In this document: piece after piece, positions 35,084 to 44,469 of the stretch | How the letters are laid out: the number at the start of each line of letters is the position of its first letter | How positions within the stretch are numbered: position 1 is the stretch's first letter | Source of the DNA: an uncultured Campylobacter sp. | GTDB taxonomy: Bacteria; Campylobacterota; Campylobacteria; Campylobacterales; Campylobacteraceae | Assembly (NCBI RefSeq): GCF_937981295.1 | Contig: NZ_CALJPC010000066.1 | Span: 1 to 56,659, forward strand | Direction: 5' to 3' | Length of the DNA stretch: 56,659 bases | Made by a program: the position numbers and the translations under genes | The notes under the pieces: model-generated | Told to the model about the DNA's origin: nothing | Seen by the model: only the letters and a program-made list of their open reading frames with translations | The model's database searches: none

Positions 35084-36018
35084 TAGTAAAAGAGAATAAA
35101 AAGCCCGTAGCGATGACGCTGGCGGGATCGGCAATTTTGGCGCTTGCTAGCGGATATTGCTACCACGCGGGCTTTGGCGGTGCGGCGCTTTTTGCTTCCG
35201 TAGTAGCGGCATTTTGCGCGTTTTTTTGCGCGCTCAGACTCGGCGCGAAAAATTATTTGCAGATCGGCGAAGACGCCCTTACTATCGTGCGCGGCGCAAA
35301 TTCCGAGAGCTTCGAATATAAAGATATAGCAAATTTAGGCACCAAAACCTTCGTCGCGGGCAGAAACAAAACGGAGCTTTTAAATTTTGTATTCAAAAAA
35401 ACGCCGCAGGCGCAGGACCGCTTTAATTTTTTGCGATTTTACAGCGACACGGAGGCCACGCTGCCGGGCTCGTTTGAAATTTCGATCTACGAGCTGAGTA
35501 GAATTTTACGCGAAAAAGCGGGTCTTTCGCAAAGCTCTGAGGAAGAGCAAGCCGCTCCAAAGACTCGCAAGGGCGCTAAGGGCTCTAAAAAAAGCGCGAG
35601 TAGCGCCAAAAATTTTAAAGCTAAAAACTTTCGCGATGAGAATTTTGCTTCAAAAAATTTCGATGCGCAAAATTCCTGCGCCGCACAAAATTTAGGTGAA
35701 AATTCAGGCGCACAGAAATCCTGTGCCGCGCAGGATTTCGCCGCGCAAAATTCTAATGGCGCCGCCGATTCAAACAGCGCGCAGAATTTGAAGGGCGCTT
35801 CAAATTTAAACGAACAAAGCTCCGCCGCGCTGAACAATGCCGCTTCTTCAAATAGTGCTAGCGCGGGCGAAAATTTCACAGGCGCCGAGGATTTCGCGTC
35901 TAAAATTTCCGCGGGCGATAATGAGCCTGGCGCTGCGCCCGAAAGTGCGGCGGTAGACGGCTCCGATACTACCGATACGGCGATGCAAAGCTCCGCCTGC
36001 GAAAGTAAAAATAAGTAG
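35080..36018 (+). CDS. membrane protein with a long low-complexity tail
   Basis: A 312-residue protein. Residues ~10-55 form two membrane helices. Residues ~58-148 look like a PH-like cytoplasmic domain (LQIGEDALTIVRG, FEYKDIANLGT, LLNFVFKK). Residues ~152-312 are disordered, made of Lys/Ala and then repeating KNF, ENF, QNS, QNL and AQDF pieces. The tail DNA is dense in AAAATTT/AAAATTC words. A function is not recognisable. The ATG overlaps the stop of the lipoprotein gene. Confidence 0.6.
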   Translation: MIVKENKKPVAMTLAGSAILALASGYCYHAGFGGAALFASVVAAFCAFFCALRLGAKNYLQIGEDALTIVRGANSESFEYKDIANLGTKTFVAGRNKTELLNFVFKKTPQAQDRFNFLRFYSDTEATLPGSFEISIYELSRILREKAGLSQSSEEEQAAPKTRKGAKGSKKSASSAKNFKAKNFRDENFASKNFDAQNSCAAQNLGENSGAQKSCAAQDFAAQNSNGAADSNSAQNLKGASNLNEQSSAALNNAASSNSASAGENFTGAEDFASKISAGDNEPGAAPESAAVDGSDTTDTAMQSSACESKNK

Positions 36019-36030
36019 GCAGGCGCGGCC

Positions 36031-36660
36031 TTGAACTCCTTGCCGATCGGAATTTTCTTGCAAGGAGCCGCGCTGATGCTCTCGCTCATCGTTGCTATCG
36101 GCGCGCAAAATATCTTCGTCATCTCCCAAGGCCTTGCGAAAAACCACGTCGCGGCTGTTTGCATGGTTTGCGCGCTAAGCGATGCCGTATTTACGGCCGT
36201 AGGGATATTTTTAATCGGCGGCGCCCTTAAGCAGGGCTCGCTTCTTACCCAAATTTTAGGCATAGGCGGGGTTATATTTCTGCTCTGCTACGCGCTAAGC
36301 TCGTTTTTTAGCGCCTACAGGGGCTCGCATTTTGCCAAGATCCAAAACTCGGCAAATAGCCCACTAGCGCCCGTCGTAGCCAAGGCTCTCGCGGTGACGC
36401 TTCTAAATCCGCACGTGTATTTAGACACCGTCGTGGTCGTGGGCTCGCTCGGCGCTACGATTGCGGATGCCCACAAGTTGTGGTTTTATGCGGGAGTTAT
36501 GTTCGTGTCGTTTGCGTGGTTTTTCGGCTTGGGCTACGGCTCAAGCGCACTTTCGAAGCTTTTTGCAAGCAGCAGAGCATGGCGCATAATCGACGCGCTC
36601 GTGGGAGTTTTGATGCTGTATATGGCGTATCTGATCGCGAAGTTTGTCTTTAAAATTTAA
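36031..36660 (+). CDS. LysE/ArgO-family amino-acid exporter
   Basis: A 209-residue inner-membrane protein with six helices. The N-terminus GAALMLSLIVAIGAQNIFVISQGL is the LysE/ArgO signature, and NPHVYLDTVVVVGSLG is the typical helix-4 motif. The family exports basic amino acids, mainly Lys or Arg, using the membrane potential. The start is a TTG 12 bases after the previous stop, so it may be read from the same transcript. The exact substrate is not known. Confidence 0.87.
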   Translation: MNSLPIGIFLQGAALMLSLIVAIGAQNIFVISQGLAKNHVAAVCMVCALSDAVFTAVGIFLIGGALKQGSLLTQILGIGGVIFLLCYALSSFFSAYRGSHFAKIQNSANSPLAPVVAKALAVTLLNPHVYLDTVVVVGSLGATIADAHKLWFYAGVMFVSFAWFFGLGYGSSALSKLFASSRAWRIIDALVGVLMLYMAYLIAKFVFKI

Positions 36661-36699
36661 AATTTAACGCTAAAATTCCGCATTCTTGATAAAGGATCT

Positions 36700-37188
36700 A
36701 TGATGAAAATTGAAATTGAAAGCGGGCTCGAGCTAAAAGAAGCCTTGTGGCGCGTAGAGAAAGCTCTGCGACTAGTGACCGACAAGGACGGCAAAATCAC
36801 ATCGAGCGCGACGCTTTACGTGGGCAAACATTCGCTTTTAAATTTACTCGATACCAACCAGATCGAAAATATCCAAAACGCATATGCGCGCGCCAGGACG
36901 GAATTTCGCGCGGAGATGCTGGGTGTGCTGGAGGGCTTTTTATCTCAAGAGGACGCCGAGAAAGATCCGGAATACGCGCTATTTAATCAGCTCTACCAAA
37001 TGGCGATGACTGCGGGCAGAAAGAGCGATATCTTTATCCATGTCCAAGGCATAAGCGAAAACGAGGTCGTGCTGCGCGTATATCAGCGCTTCGAGCTGGA
37101 GAGTGGCGAGACAATCTATTACGCAGGCGGTGAGTTTAGCTACAATCTGGATGAAAATTTCGGCAAAATTTATCGCTACGAAATCTGA
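36700..37188 (+). CDS. conserved-looking cytoplasmic protein, unknown
   Basis: A 162-residue soluble acidic protein preceded by AAAGGAT. No signal or membrane segment. It has a helical middle (NIQNAYARARTEFRAEMLGVLEGFL) and a beta C-terminal part (DIFIHVQGISENEVVLRVYQRF, ETIYYAGGEFSYNL). ATG codons at 36700 and 36703 are both possible starts. I do not recognise a family, but composition and codon use are those of a real gene. Confidence 0.6.
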   Translation: MMKIEIESGLELKEALWRVEKALRLVTDKDGKITSSATLYVGKHSLLNLLDTNQIENIQNAYARARTEFRAEMLGVLEGFLSQEDAEKDPEYALFNQLYQMAMTAGRKSDIFIHVQGISENEVVLRVYQRFELESGETIYYAGGEFSYNLDENFGKIYRYEI

Positions 37189-37709
37189 TTTTAACGCTGC
37201 GGCGCAAGATCGGTGCCGCTTTGATCGTAAATATCGCACTACGCTTTTCGCTGTAGTGTCTAAATTTAAACCTTAAAACACGCGGCGAGCTAAATTTAGA
37301 CAAACTTTCTGCAACGATAGAATTCCGCTCGGTTAAATTTATTGTAATTCCAAATTTAAAGCTTATATAAATTTCGCCGCGTTACCGCCGGCGTTTGAGT
37401 TCGCCTTGCTTTACATTCGTCAAAATTTTAAGTCGAGCTCGCATAAAATTTTATTTCTTAGGTACACAAATTTTGTCGGATCGCACTTTTATGCAAAAGA
37501 AAAGATAATTAAATGAAGCCGAATTTAACCAAGGCGCGTATGTCGGAGGGCTAGCTGAAAGATACGTTAGTTGGCGGTTTTCTGCCATTGCTTACTTTAA
37601 AAATTTTAAGCATTAATACGTGTAAAATGTAAAAACAAAGAAGTGAAAACGCAATGCTAAGCAGGAAAGCTTAGGATAATAAGAGCGCTAATGGGACTAG
37701 CGATAATGA
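37189..37709. other. intergenic, no gene seen
   Basis: AT-rich spacer with many AAATTT words. Short frames only, no recognised remnant until 37710. Confidence 0.4.
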
Positions 37710-37829
37710 TCGCGAAAGCCGTTGTTTAGCAGCTGGTGGGGTCTGATTGGACTGGTGCCTTTTATCGTGGGCGTTACGGGATTTTGCCCCGCTTGCTACT
37801 TTTTAAACCGCTGTTCGCTAAAGCGCTAA
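37710..37829 (+). pseudogene. DUF2892/YgaP-like membrane remnant
   Basis: A frame with no start, beginning after a TGA and ending in TAA at 37827-37829, encodes WWGLIGLVPFIVGVTGFCPACYF, the second-helix and GFCP motif of DUF2892-type small membrane proteins. The first helix and start codon are missing, with stops just upstream, so this is a truncated remnant. Confidence 0.5.
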
Positions 37830-38203
37830 ATTTAGCCGCGGTATGCGATTTTGCCGTGCGCCGAGAAAATAAGCGCGATAAATTTTAGCGGTGAAGCGAA
37901 CGAGCTTTAAATTTTAAATTATCCACGCCTTGCCGCGGAACGTTAAATTTAAACGAGCGCTTTAAAGCTTAAAATTTTATCGCGCAATACAAGGCGGTAA
38001 ATTTAATCTCGTGCCGCCGTCAATCGGCATGCCGCTATCTGCGTAAAATTTTAGCGCCCACCGCTTTTTAGCGCTCTTGTTAAAGTTGGCTTGCGCTCCG
38101 CGCTAACCATAGCTAAACTCTATGATTAATCGCATCCTACCTCTTAAAATTCATCTTAAATTTGCTAAAATTGCAACTAAATTTAAAATTTAAAGGAGCC
38201 CAA
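37830..38203. other. intergenic, no gene seen
   Basis: Spacer with alternating AAATTTTA words and GC-rich blocks. No gene recognised. Confidence 0.4.
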
Positions 38204-39415
38204 ATGTCAAATATCTTAATCATAGGCGCGGGCGGCGTGAGCCAAGTCGCGACCGTAAAATGCGCGATGAACGCGGACGTTTTTAGCAAGATCACTCTTG
38301 CTAGCCGCACCAAAAGCAAGTGCGACGCGATCGCTAAATTTATCAAAGACCGCCTAGGCGTCGCTATCGACACCGCCCAGATCGACGCGGACGATACCGA
38401 TGCCGTAGTCGCTCTCATTAAAAAAACAGGTGCCGAGCTACTGCTAAACGTCGCGCTGCCATATCAGGATCTAACCCTCATGGACGCGTGCTCTCGCGCC
38501 GGCATCCCATACATCGACACCGCAAACTACGAGCACCCCGACACCGCCAAATTTGAGTATAAGCTGCAGTGGGCGAAGGACAGCGAGTTTAAAGCCGCAA
38601 ACACGATGGCGCTGCTAGGAAGCGGCTTTGATCCGGGCGTGACGAACGTATTTTGCGCCTACGCGCAGCAAAATCTCTTTGACGAGATCCACGAGATCGA
38701 CATCCTAGACTGCAACGCAGGCGATCACGGATATCCGTTCGCGACGAATTTCAACCCCGAAATCAACCTGCGCGAAGTAAGCGCAAAGGGCCGTTACTGG
38801 GAGCGCGGCGAGTGGAAGGAAACCGAGCCGATGGAAATAATGTTCAAATGGGACTACCCGAAAGTAGGCGTCAAAGATAGCTACCTGCTCTACCATGAGG
38901 AGCTAGAAAGCCTCGTTAAAAACATCAAAGGATTAAAGCGAATCCGCTTTTTTATGACCTTTGGACAGAGCTACCTAACTCACATGAAATGCCTAGAAAA
39001 CGTCGGTATGCTACGCATCGACGAGATCGAGCATAACGGCGTGAAAATCGTGCCGATACAGTTTCTAAAGACCTTGCTACCTGATCCTGCATCGCTAGGC
39101 CCTCGCACGAAGGGCAAAACCAACATCGGCTGCGTGATACGTGGCTTAAAAGACGGTAAAGAGCGCCAAGTCTATATCTATAACGTCTGCGACCACGAGG
39201 CTTGCTACGCCGAGACGGGCGCGCAGGCGGTGAGCTACACGACGGGCGTGCCTGCAATGATCGGCTCGATGATGGTGGCAAAGGGCATCTGGAGCGGCAA
39301 AGGCGTCTTTAATATGGAAAATTTCGACGCTAAGCCTTTCATGGACGAGCTAAATAAACAAGGATTGCCGTGGGAGATGATAGAGATGAAACCTGGCGAA
39401 AGATACGAGGTGTGA
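38204..39415 (+). CDS. carboxynorspermidine dehydrogenase (saccharopine dehydrogenase family)
   Basis: A 403-residue enzyme. The NAD(P) site ILIIGAGGVSQVATVKCA is at the N-terminus, with the family segments YIDTANYEHPD, GSGFDPGVTNVFCAYA, NAGDHGYPFATNFNPEINLREVS and GCVIRGLKDGKERQVYIYNVCDH. This matches the Campylobacter enzyme that joins aspartate semialdehyde with putrescine in the carboxyspermidine route to spermidine. The start is the ATG at 38204 behind AAAGGAG; the upstream in-frame extension is spacer. The decarboxylase partner is not in the window. Confidence 0.88.
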   Translation: MSNILIIGAGGVSQVATVKCAMNADVFSKITLASRTKSKCDAIAKFIKDRLGVAIDTAQIDADDTDAVVALIKKTGAELLLNVALPYQDLTLMDACSRAGIPYIDTANYEHPDTAKFEYKLQWAKDSEFKAANTMALLGSGFDPGVTNVFCAYAQQNLFDEIHEIDILDCNAGDHGYPFATNFNPEINLREVSAKGRYWERGEWKETEPMEIMFKWDYPKVGVKDSYLLYHEELESLVKNIKGLKRIRFFMTFGQSYLTHMKCLENVGMLRIDEIEHNGVKIVPIQFLKTLLPDPASLGPRTKGKTNIGCVIRGLKDGKERQVYIYNVCDHEACYAETGAQAVSYTTGVPAMIGSMMVAKGIWSGKGVFNMENFDAKPFMDELNKQGLPWEMIEMKPGERYEV

Positions 39416-39417
39416 GC

Positions 39418-40203
39418 ATGGGATTTATCCTTGAAATTATAAATAAAATATTAAATCGTTTAAAGCTTGAGCTTGAAAGCCTTGAAGCTAAATTTTATTT
39501 TTTTGGTATTTCTATAATATCCTTTTCAATATTATTAATGTTTAAAATACAAAATAATATATTTATTGTTATTTTATTCTTAATTGGTATATTATTATTT
39601 TGCGCAGGAGTTTTGGTCTGGTGTTTTAGTTTATTGAAAAGGAAATGGGTTGTAAACTTAGTGAAAGTTTTCTTGGTTTTACTAAACGTTTCAACTTATT
39701 TTTTAGCAGAATTTATATCTAGAAATTTAATTGCTGAAACCATATATTTGCCTGTAAGAGATTTTGATTTTACTTTAAAAATTTTAACCTCTATTTTTTA
39801 TATACCTATAGCTGTTTACTTGTCTTGTATTTTTTTAATAGTAATTGCTTTTTTGGCGATGATTGTTGGCATGATAATAGATATGGTAAGTTCCAATTTG
39901 ACTAAATTTAAACATAAATATGAATTAAAGCCAATATACTTTTGCAGAATAGCAGGGATAGTTTTAATTGCGTCAATTGCACATTTTGTTTCTAGCAGTG
40001 TTATTATTTACAGTATCTCTAGTACCCCATTTGTATCAAAGGTTATAAAATATATAGCCTTTTATGGTGATTATCAATTAATGAAAAATTATCCCGATGT
40101 AAAAGAGGAAGAGCGTATAATATTGCATGAAAATGGCGTAATTTCATCTGCAAGTCAAAATAATGATGAAATAGTAATAAAGATAAGAAAATTTGAGGAG
40201 TAG
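39418..40203 (+). CDS. AT-rich membrane protein, unknown
   Basis: A 261-residue protein starting at the ATG two bases after the dehydrogenase stop. About five membrane helices (SIISFSILLMF, NIFIVILFLIGILLFCAGVLVW, LVKVFLVLLNVSTYFLAEF, ILTSIFYIPIAVYLSCIFLIVIAFLAMIVGMI, IVLIASIAHFVSSSVIIY) and a hydrophilic C-terminal tail. The DNA is clearly more AT-rich than its neighbours, which suggests recent acquisition. No family recognised. Confidence 0.6.
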   Translation: MGFILEIINKILNRLKLELESLEAKFYFFGISIISFSILLMFKIQNNIFIVILFLIGILLFCAGVLVWCFSLLKRKWVVNLVKVFLVLLNVSTYFLAEFISRNLIAETIYLPVRDFDFTLKILTSIFYIPIAVYLSCIFLIVIAFLAMIVGMIIDMVSSNLTKFKHKYELKPIYFCRIAGIVLIASIAHFVSSSVIIYSISSTPFVSKVIKYIAFYGDYQLMKNYPDVKEEERIILHENGVISSASQNNDEIVIKIRKFEE

Positions 40204-40238
40204 AATTCTATGTAATCTTTATGCTATTAAGACTATAA

Positions 40239-40394
40239 AATAGCCTTAATAAAAAATCATTATTGCTTGCTTTTACTCTTTCTTGTGTAATGCTGGTAAT
40301 ATTTTCTGCGGGTATACCGTGGACTATGTCCTAGATCATCGCGCTATTTGTTTGGCTAAGCGCGCTTGCTGCGTATTTAATAAGTAAATTTTAA
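40239..40394 (+). pseudogene. remnant of a small two-helix membrane protein
   Basis: The frame encodes LLLAFTLSCVMLVIFSAGIPW, then an in-frame TAG (40332-40334), then IIALFVWLSALAAYLISKF and TAA. Two membrane helices are visible and there is no clear ATG or ribosome-binding site. Probably a decayed gene. Confidence 0.35.
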
Positions 40395-40548
40395 ATTGCG
40401 GCGAAATTTTATAATTTGCCATCGAGTTCGGCTCTGTTTTAAACAGACAGGCGATTTCTTAAATTTAAACTCTAGCTAGGCTTAGACCGAAATTTTTAAG
40501 TAAACTTTGCTATAATCGCCGAAATTTTGAAAAAACCGAGGAGAAAAT

Positions 40549-40923
40549 ATGAAATTGATTTACGCTGCTTGCGTGCTAGCCGCTTTTGCTTCGGCTCAGA
40601 CCGAAACTGTGCAGGTGCCGGACTTTGCTAAAAGCTCAATGAAGACGCATGAGCAGGCCGAGGAAAAACTAATCGCAAATGCCCTAAAAGGCGATCTAAG
40701 CCAGATCGCAAGCGATCTAAAGATCGATAAAACTCTAAAGGGTGGCGAATCGCTTGTCATTAACGGCGCGCATTACAGGACGATCGAGGGCGACAGCACG
40801 CAGTGGAAAGAGGGCGATGCCGTGCGCCTGCTAAGCGGCAACAAAGATGGTAGGTGCTTAAGCTCGATTATGCTTAATCTGCGCACGAAAACCGTCTGTA
40901 AGTTTATGTGCGACGCGTATTAG
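40549..40923 (+). CDS. small secreted protein, unknown
   Basis: A 124-residue protein with a signal peptide (residues 1-16, ending ASA) and CCGAGGAG before the ATG. The mature part contains a helical Lys/Glu-rich first half and a C-terminal piece with three Cys (GRCLSSI..., VCKFMCDAY) that may form a disulphide. No family recognised. It stands alone between regions of decayed genes. Confidence 0.6.
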   Translation: MKLIYAACVLAAFASAQTETVQVPDFAKSSMKTHEQAEEKLIANALKGDLSQIASDLKIDKTLKGGESLVINGAHYRTIEGDSTQWKEGDAVRLLSGNKDGRCLSSIMLNLRTKTVCKFMCDAY

Positions 40924-41032
40924 GCGAGAATTTCGTCTAAACCACAAAAATCCACCGGCTCGGTGTAAGCTTCTTGCAACGACCGGTTGTTTCTGCTATT
41001 TAGCCATAGCATAGATCGCTAAATATATGCCT

Positions 41033-41272
41033 ATGAATAAAACGTTATTATATATTTTTTTTAAAAGCGTTCGTTATGTTTATTGTCCTATATTTGTTCA
41101 TTCCGCACCCAGAAGATGGAATTTATAATATGTTAGATATACGCATGTTTATTGGCTTAGTGTTGTTTTGTATCTGCCTTATATTGGATATTTAGTTTAC
41201 ATCTTTCTCTATCTTTACGTATCGTATTTTTTGATGGTCGCCAAAATTGCATATCACAAATTTAAATTCTAA
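41033..41272 (+). pseudogene. frameshifted small membrane protein
   Basis: An ATG opens a frame that is coherent only if one T is removed from an 8-T run (41055-41062) and one T is added near 41211. The joined product would read MNKTLLYIF..FVMFIVLYLFIPHPEDG, then helices FIGLVLFCICLIL and VYIFLYLYVSYFLMV, ending YHKFKF. This is the pattern of a three-helix membrane protein inactivated or varied by short T-tract changes. Confidence 0.4.
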
Positions 41273-41450
41273 ACGGCTTGACTTGGGTTGCTTTTAAAAT
41301 TTCGCTTTAATATCGATAAATTCTGCTATAATAAACGCAAATTAAACAATGCCGTTAAAGACGTAACGCGGACGTGATAAAGCAAGTAAAATTTGTAGAG
41401 GCAAATTTTGCCTGCCGCTCGGTACTTCAAATGGCAAATCAAGGAAAAAG

Positions 41451-43631
41451 ATGCAAAAATTTAGAATTACAAACGGCGAATACTCACGCATGGATATTTT
41501 TTTGATCATGACGCTGGTTTATATATTCGGCGTGGCGTGCAGGTTTTTTTGGATATATTGGGCTAGCGGGATCGAGCAGTTTTCTTTTGACGGCGAGCTC
41601 ATCATGACTACAAATGACGCCTTTGCAAACGCCGAGGGCGCGCGCGATATGATAGCGGGCTTTCACCAGCCGGGCGATCTTAGCCCGTACGGCGCGTCGA
41701 TCCCAACTCTAGCATTTTTACTTAGCAAAATTTTACCCGTCAGCCTAAATAGCGTTGCGATCTATATGAGCGTGTTTTTAGCGCCGCTAGTGGCCGTGCC
41801 GATTATTTTGATAGCAAGAGAGTATAAGATCCTGGGCGCAGGCATCATCGCGGCGCTACTTGCCACCATATTGCCGGGATATTATATGAGGACCTTGGGC
41901 GGGTATTTTGATAGCGATATGCTAAATATCGTCCTGCCGATGCTGACAATCTGGGCTCTAATCAGGCTTACGCAAAGCGGCTCGCAGCGAAATTTAATCT
42001 TGCCCGCGGTCTTTATGGCGTTTTATGATTGGTGGTATCCTAGCTCGTATTCTTTAAATATGGCGATTATAGTGATATTTTTAATCCATACTTTGATTTT
42101 TAATAGACACAATGAGGAAAATTACAAAGCGATTATTCTTATGGTCGCAGCGGTCATAAAATTTAGCGCGTATTACGAAGGTGAGACAATAATTGTAAAT
42201 TATATTTTATTGTTCAAAATCGCACTCATTGCATTGCTATATTTTTTAATGATTAAAATTCCAAGTCATAAAAGCAAAAAAGCTCTTTGGATTTTGGGTA
42301 CGATCGTCGCAATTACGTTCGTCATATTCGGCGGACTTACGCCCATAGCAGTGCAGCTTAAAGCTTACGTCTTAAAGGATGTAAGCAAAGAAGAAATTTT
42401 CTACTTCTACGGCGTTAGGAATACGGTTAATGAGGTAGAAAACGCTAATTTCATGAAATTTGTGCTTGAATCTAGTGGGCATCTATTTATATTCATATGT
42501 GCAGTAGGGGGACTGGCTCTATTGTTGATAAAATTCCGTTCGTTCATCTTAACCTTGCCGATGATAGCGCTTGGAGTTTTAGCACTTTTCGGTGGAACTC
42601 GCTTTACAATGTATGCTACACCGATGATAACGCTTGGATTTGCTTATTTCATATATTTCACGCTGAATTACTTTGAAATACGCACCTGGCTTAGAAGTAC
42701 TTTGTTGGCTATTTTAACCTGTTTAGCGCTAATGCCTAGCATAGATTTTATTTATAAATTCCGAGTTGCGCCTACGCTTACGAAAGACTCCATAACGCCT
42801 CTTGCAGAGCTAAAAAATAAGGCTAGCAGGGAGGATTATGTGCTATCGTGGTGGGATTACGGATATTTAATCAGATATTACTCAGATGTAAAAGTAGTAG
42901 CTGATCCCGGAGGTAGACAGGCGGGAGAATACACTTTTATGAGTGCGTTTTCCTTTAATAAAGATGAGGTAAGCTCTGCTAATATGGCAAGGCTTAATGT
43001 CGAATATATACAAAAGTCGCAAGGTAAAAAATTTGATCCTAAACTGGAAGATAAATTTAAACTAAATCTATATCAAATTCAAAAAGATTATGGTGAAGCC
43101 GATATCAATAAATTCCTAAGTTCTTTAAGCGACAAGAATTTCAATCTTCCACAGAAAACTAGGGATATATATTATTATTTCGTACCGCACATGATAGATA
43201 TATTGCCTAATATCTTAAGATTTTCTACCGTAAATATAGAAACAGGTAAAGAGTCTTGGACGCCATTTATTCATGTGGGTTATGATATTAGAATGGGTAA
43301 AGATGGAGAGAGCATCATAATAAATGATGAATGCACGCTGCCTAGCGTCGATCCTGAATACCTAATCTATGACGGAAAAAGAATGCCTATTAATTCATAT
43401 TATCAAGTGGGCGAAGCAAACGGTAAACTCGTCAAATTATCTAAGCAGATAGATAAAAATTCCAATCTTTACGTGATATTTTTACCGGATTACCAAAGAA
43501 TTTTAATCTTAGATAAAAAGGTCTTTGAATCAGCCTTTATCCAACTTTTTGTGCTGGAAAACTATGATAAAGATCTGTTTGAGCCCGTTTACTTAAGTAA
43601 TTCTGCGCGGATTTACAAGTTATTAAGATAA
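41451..43631 (+). CDS. pglB: oligosaccharyltransferase PglB (STT3 family), isolated copy
   Basis: A 726-residue protein that transfers a lipid-linked glycan to Asn in the periplasm. About 13 helices are followed by a soluble domain. Catalytic and metal residues can be placed: Asp56 (TNDAF), Arg147, Asp154 and Asp156 (RTLGGYFDSD), Glu328 (TVNEVEN), Arg384 (GGTRFT), WWDYG at 467-471 and the MxxI motif (HMIDIL). Positions up to 156 coincide with C. lari PglB. None of the usual pgl genes flank it. The residue aligned with the sequon-selecting Arg331 appears to be Glu340. Confidence 0.92.
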   Translation: MQKFRITNGEYSRMDIFLIMTLVYIFGVACRFFWIYWASGIEQFSFDGELIMTTNDAFANAEGARDMIAGFHQPGDLSPYGASIPTLAFLLSKILPVSLNSVAIYMSVFLAPLVAVPIILIAREYKILGAGIIAALLATILPGYYMRTLGGYFDSDMLNIVLPMLTIWALIRLTQSGSQRNLILPAVFMAFYDWWYPSSYSLNMAIIVIFLIHTLIFNRHNEENYKAIILMVAAVIKFSAYYEGETIIVNYILLFKIALIALLYFLMIKIPSHKSKKALWILGTIVAITFVIFGGLTPIAVQLKAYVLKDVSKEEIFYFYGVRNTVNEVENANFMKFVLESSGHLFIFICAVGGLALLLIKFRSFILTLPMIALGVLALFGGTRFTMYATPMITLGFAYFIYFTLNYFEIRTWLRSTLLAILTCLALMPSIDFIYKFRVAPTLTKDSITPLAELKNKASREDYVLSWWDYGYLIRYYSDVKVVADPGGRQAGEYTFMSAFSFNKDEVSSANMARLNVEYIQKSQGKKFDPKLEDKFKLNLYQIQKDYGEADINKFLSSLSDKNFNLPQKTRDIYYYFVPHMIDILPNILRFSTVNIETGKESWTPFIHVGYDIRMGKDGESIIINDECTLPSVDPEYLIYDGKRMPINSYYQVGEANGKLVKLSKQIDKNSNLYVIFLPDYQRILILDKKVFESAFIQLFVLENYDKDLFEPVYLSNSARIYKLLR

Positions 43632-43884
43632 ATTTATATTCAGAGGAATATTTCGTAAATTCTTATTGCATTATGCTTCTACGAAGCGTATGTTACTAAG
43701 CGATAAAATTTATAATGCAAGCTATATACTTAGATTTAGAATTTATACTGGTTATAAATAAATCAAAAATACTTCAAAATTTTATCACTAAAAATCGTAA
43801 ATGTTATGTATTTACTTTAAATTTAGCCTAGGTTTCGAAGCGTGTCGCTATCATTAAGATGAAATTTCACCAAAAGGAGTAAAA
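43632..43884. other. intergenic with probable promoter
   Basis: AT-rich gap. AAAAGGAG precedes the next ATG. No further gene seen. Confidence 0.35.
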
Positions 43885-44469
43885 ATGAGAAATTTAGTTG
43901 CAAAAGTGGCGCTTCTTAGCTCTTTAGCTGCAGTAAGCGCGATGGCGGAGGGGCTTTTTATAGGCGGCGAAGGCGGATACAATTTCAAAAACCAAGCCGC
44001 AGGTTTTGATGACGGACAGCCGCAAATCGGCGTTAAAGCCGGATATGACTTCGGCACGTTTAGAGCTTACGGCGGGTATTTTTACGGATTTAAGGGTGAG
44101 GATTCTAGCTCGAATGCCAATTCGAAAAGAAAGGTTAAATGGAGTACACACGATTTCGTAGCCGGTGCGGATTTTACGCCGGAGCTTTTCGGTAGATTTA
44201 AGCTCGTCCTAGGTGCTTACGCTGGGCTTTCGGTGCTAGATACTGAAGTTAAAATAGACTATAGCAATGGCGGCTGGGTTAGAGCGGACGATACGCTGGG
44301 TGGCTTCATTTTGGGCGGCAAGATAGGTGCTGCGTATGAGTTTGGCTCCAATAGCGAGATTGAAATGGGCTTTAAAGCAAGCAAGGCGTGGTACAAAGAC
44401 GGCGATTATATCGAAGATAACGACGGTAAAAAATACGGCGTTTACGCAGGATATAATTATAAATTCTAA
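43885..44469 (+). CDS. small outer-membrane beta-barrel protein
   Basis: A 194-residue protein with a signal peptide (residues 1-21, ending AMA) and a Gly/Tyr/Phe-rich, alternating pattern suggesting an eight-strand barrel (LFIGGEGGYNF, QIGVKAGYDFG, AYGGYFYGF, FVAGADFTPEL, VLGAYAGLSV, LGGKIGAAYEF), ending VYAGYNYKF with terminal Phe. It resembles OmpA/Opa-like barrels without a peptidoglycan-binding domain. Located in the outer membrane, role unknown. Single gene. Confidence 0.75.
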   Translation: MRNLVAKVALLSSLAAVSAMAEGLFIGGEGGYNFKNQAAGFDDGQPQIGVKAGYDFGTFRAYGGYFYGFKGEDSSSNANSKRKVKWSTHDFVAGADFTPELFGRFKLVLGAYAGLSVLDTEVKIDYSNGGWVRADDTLGGFILGGKIGAAYEFGSNSEIEMGFKASKAWYKDGDYIEDNDGKKYGVYAGYNYKF

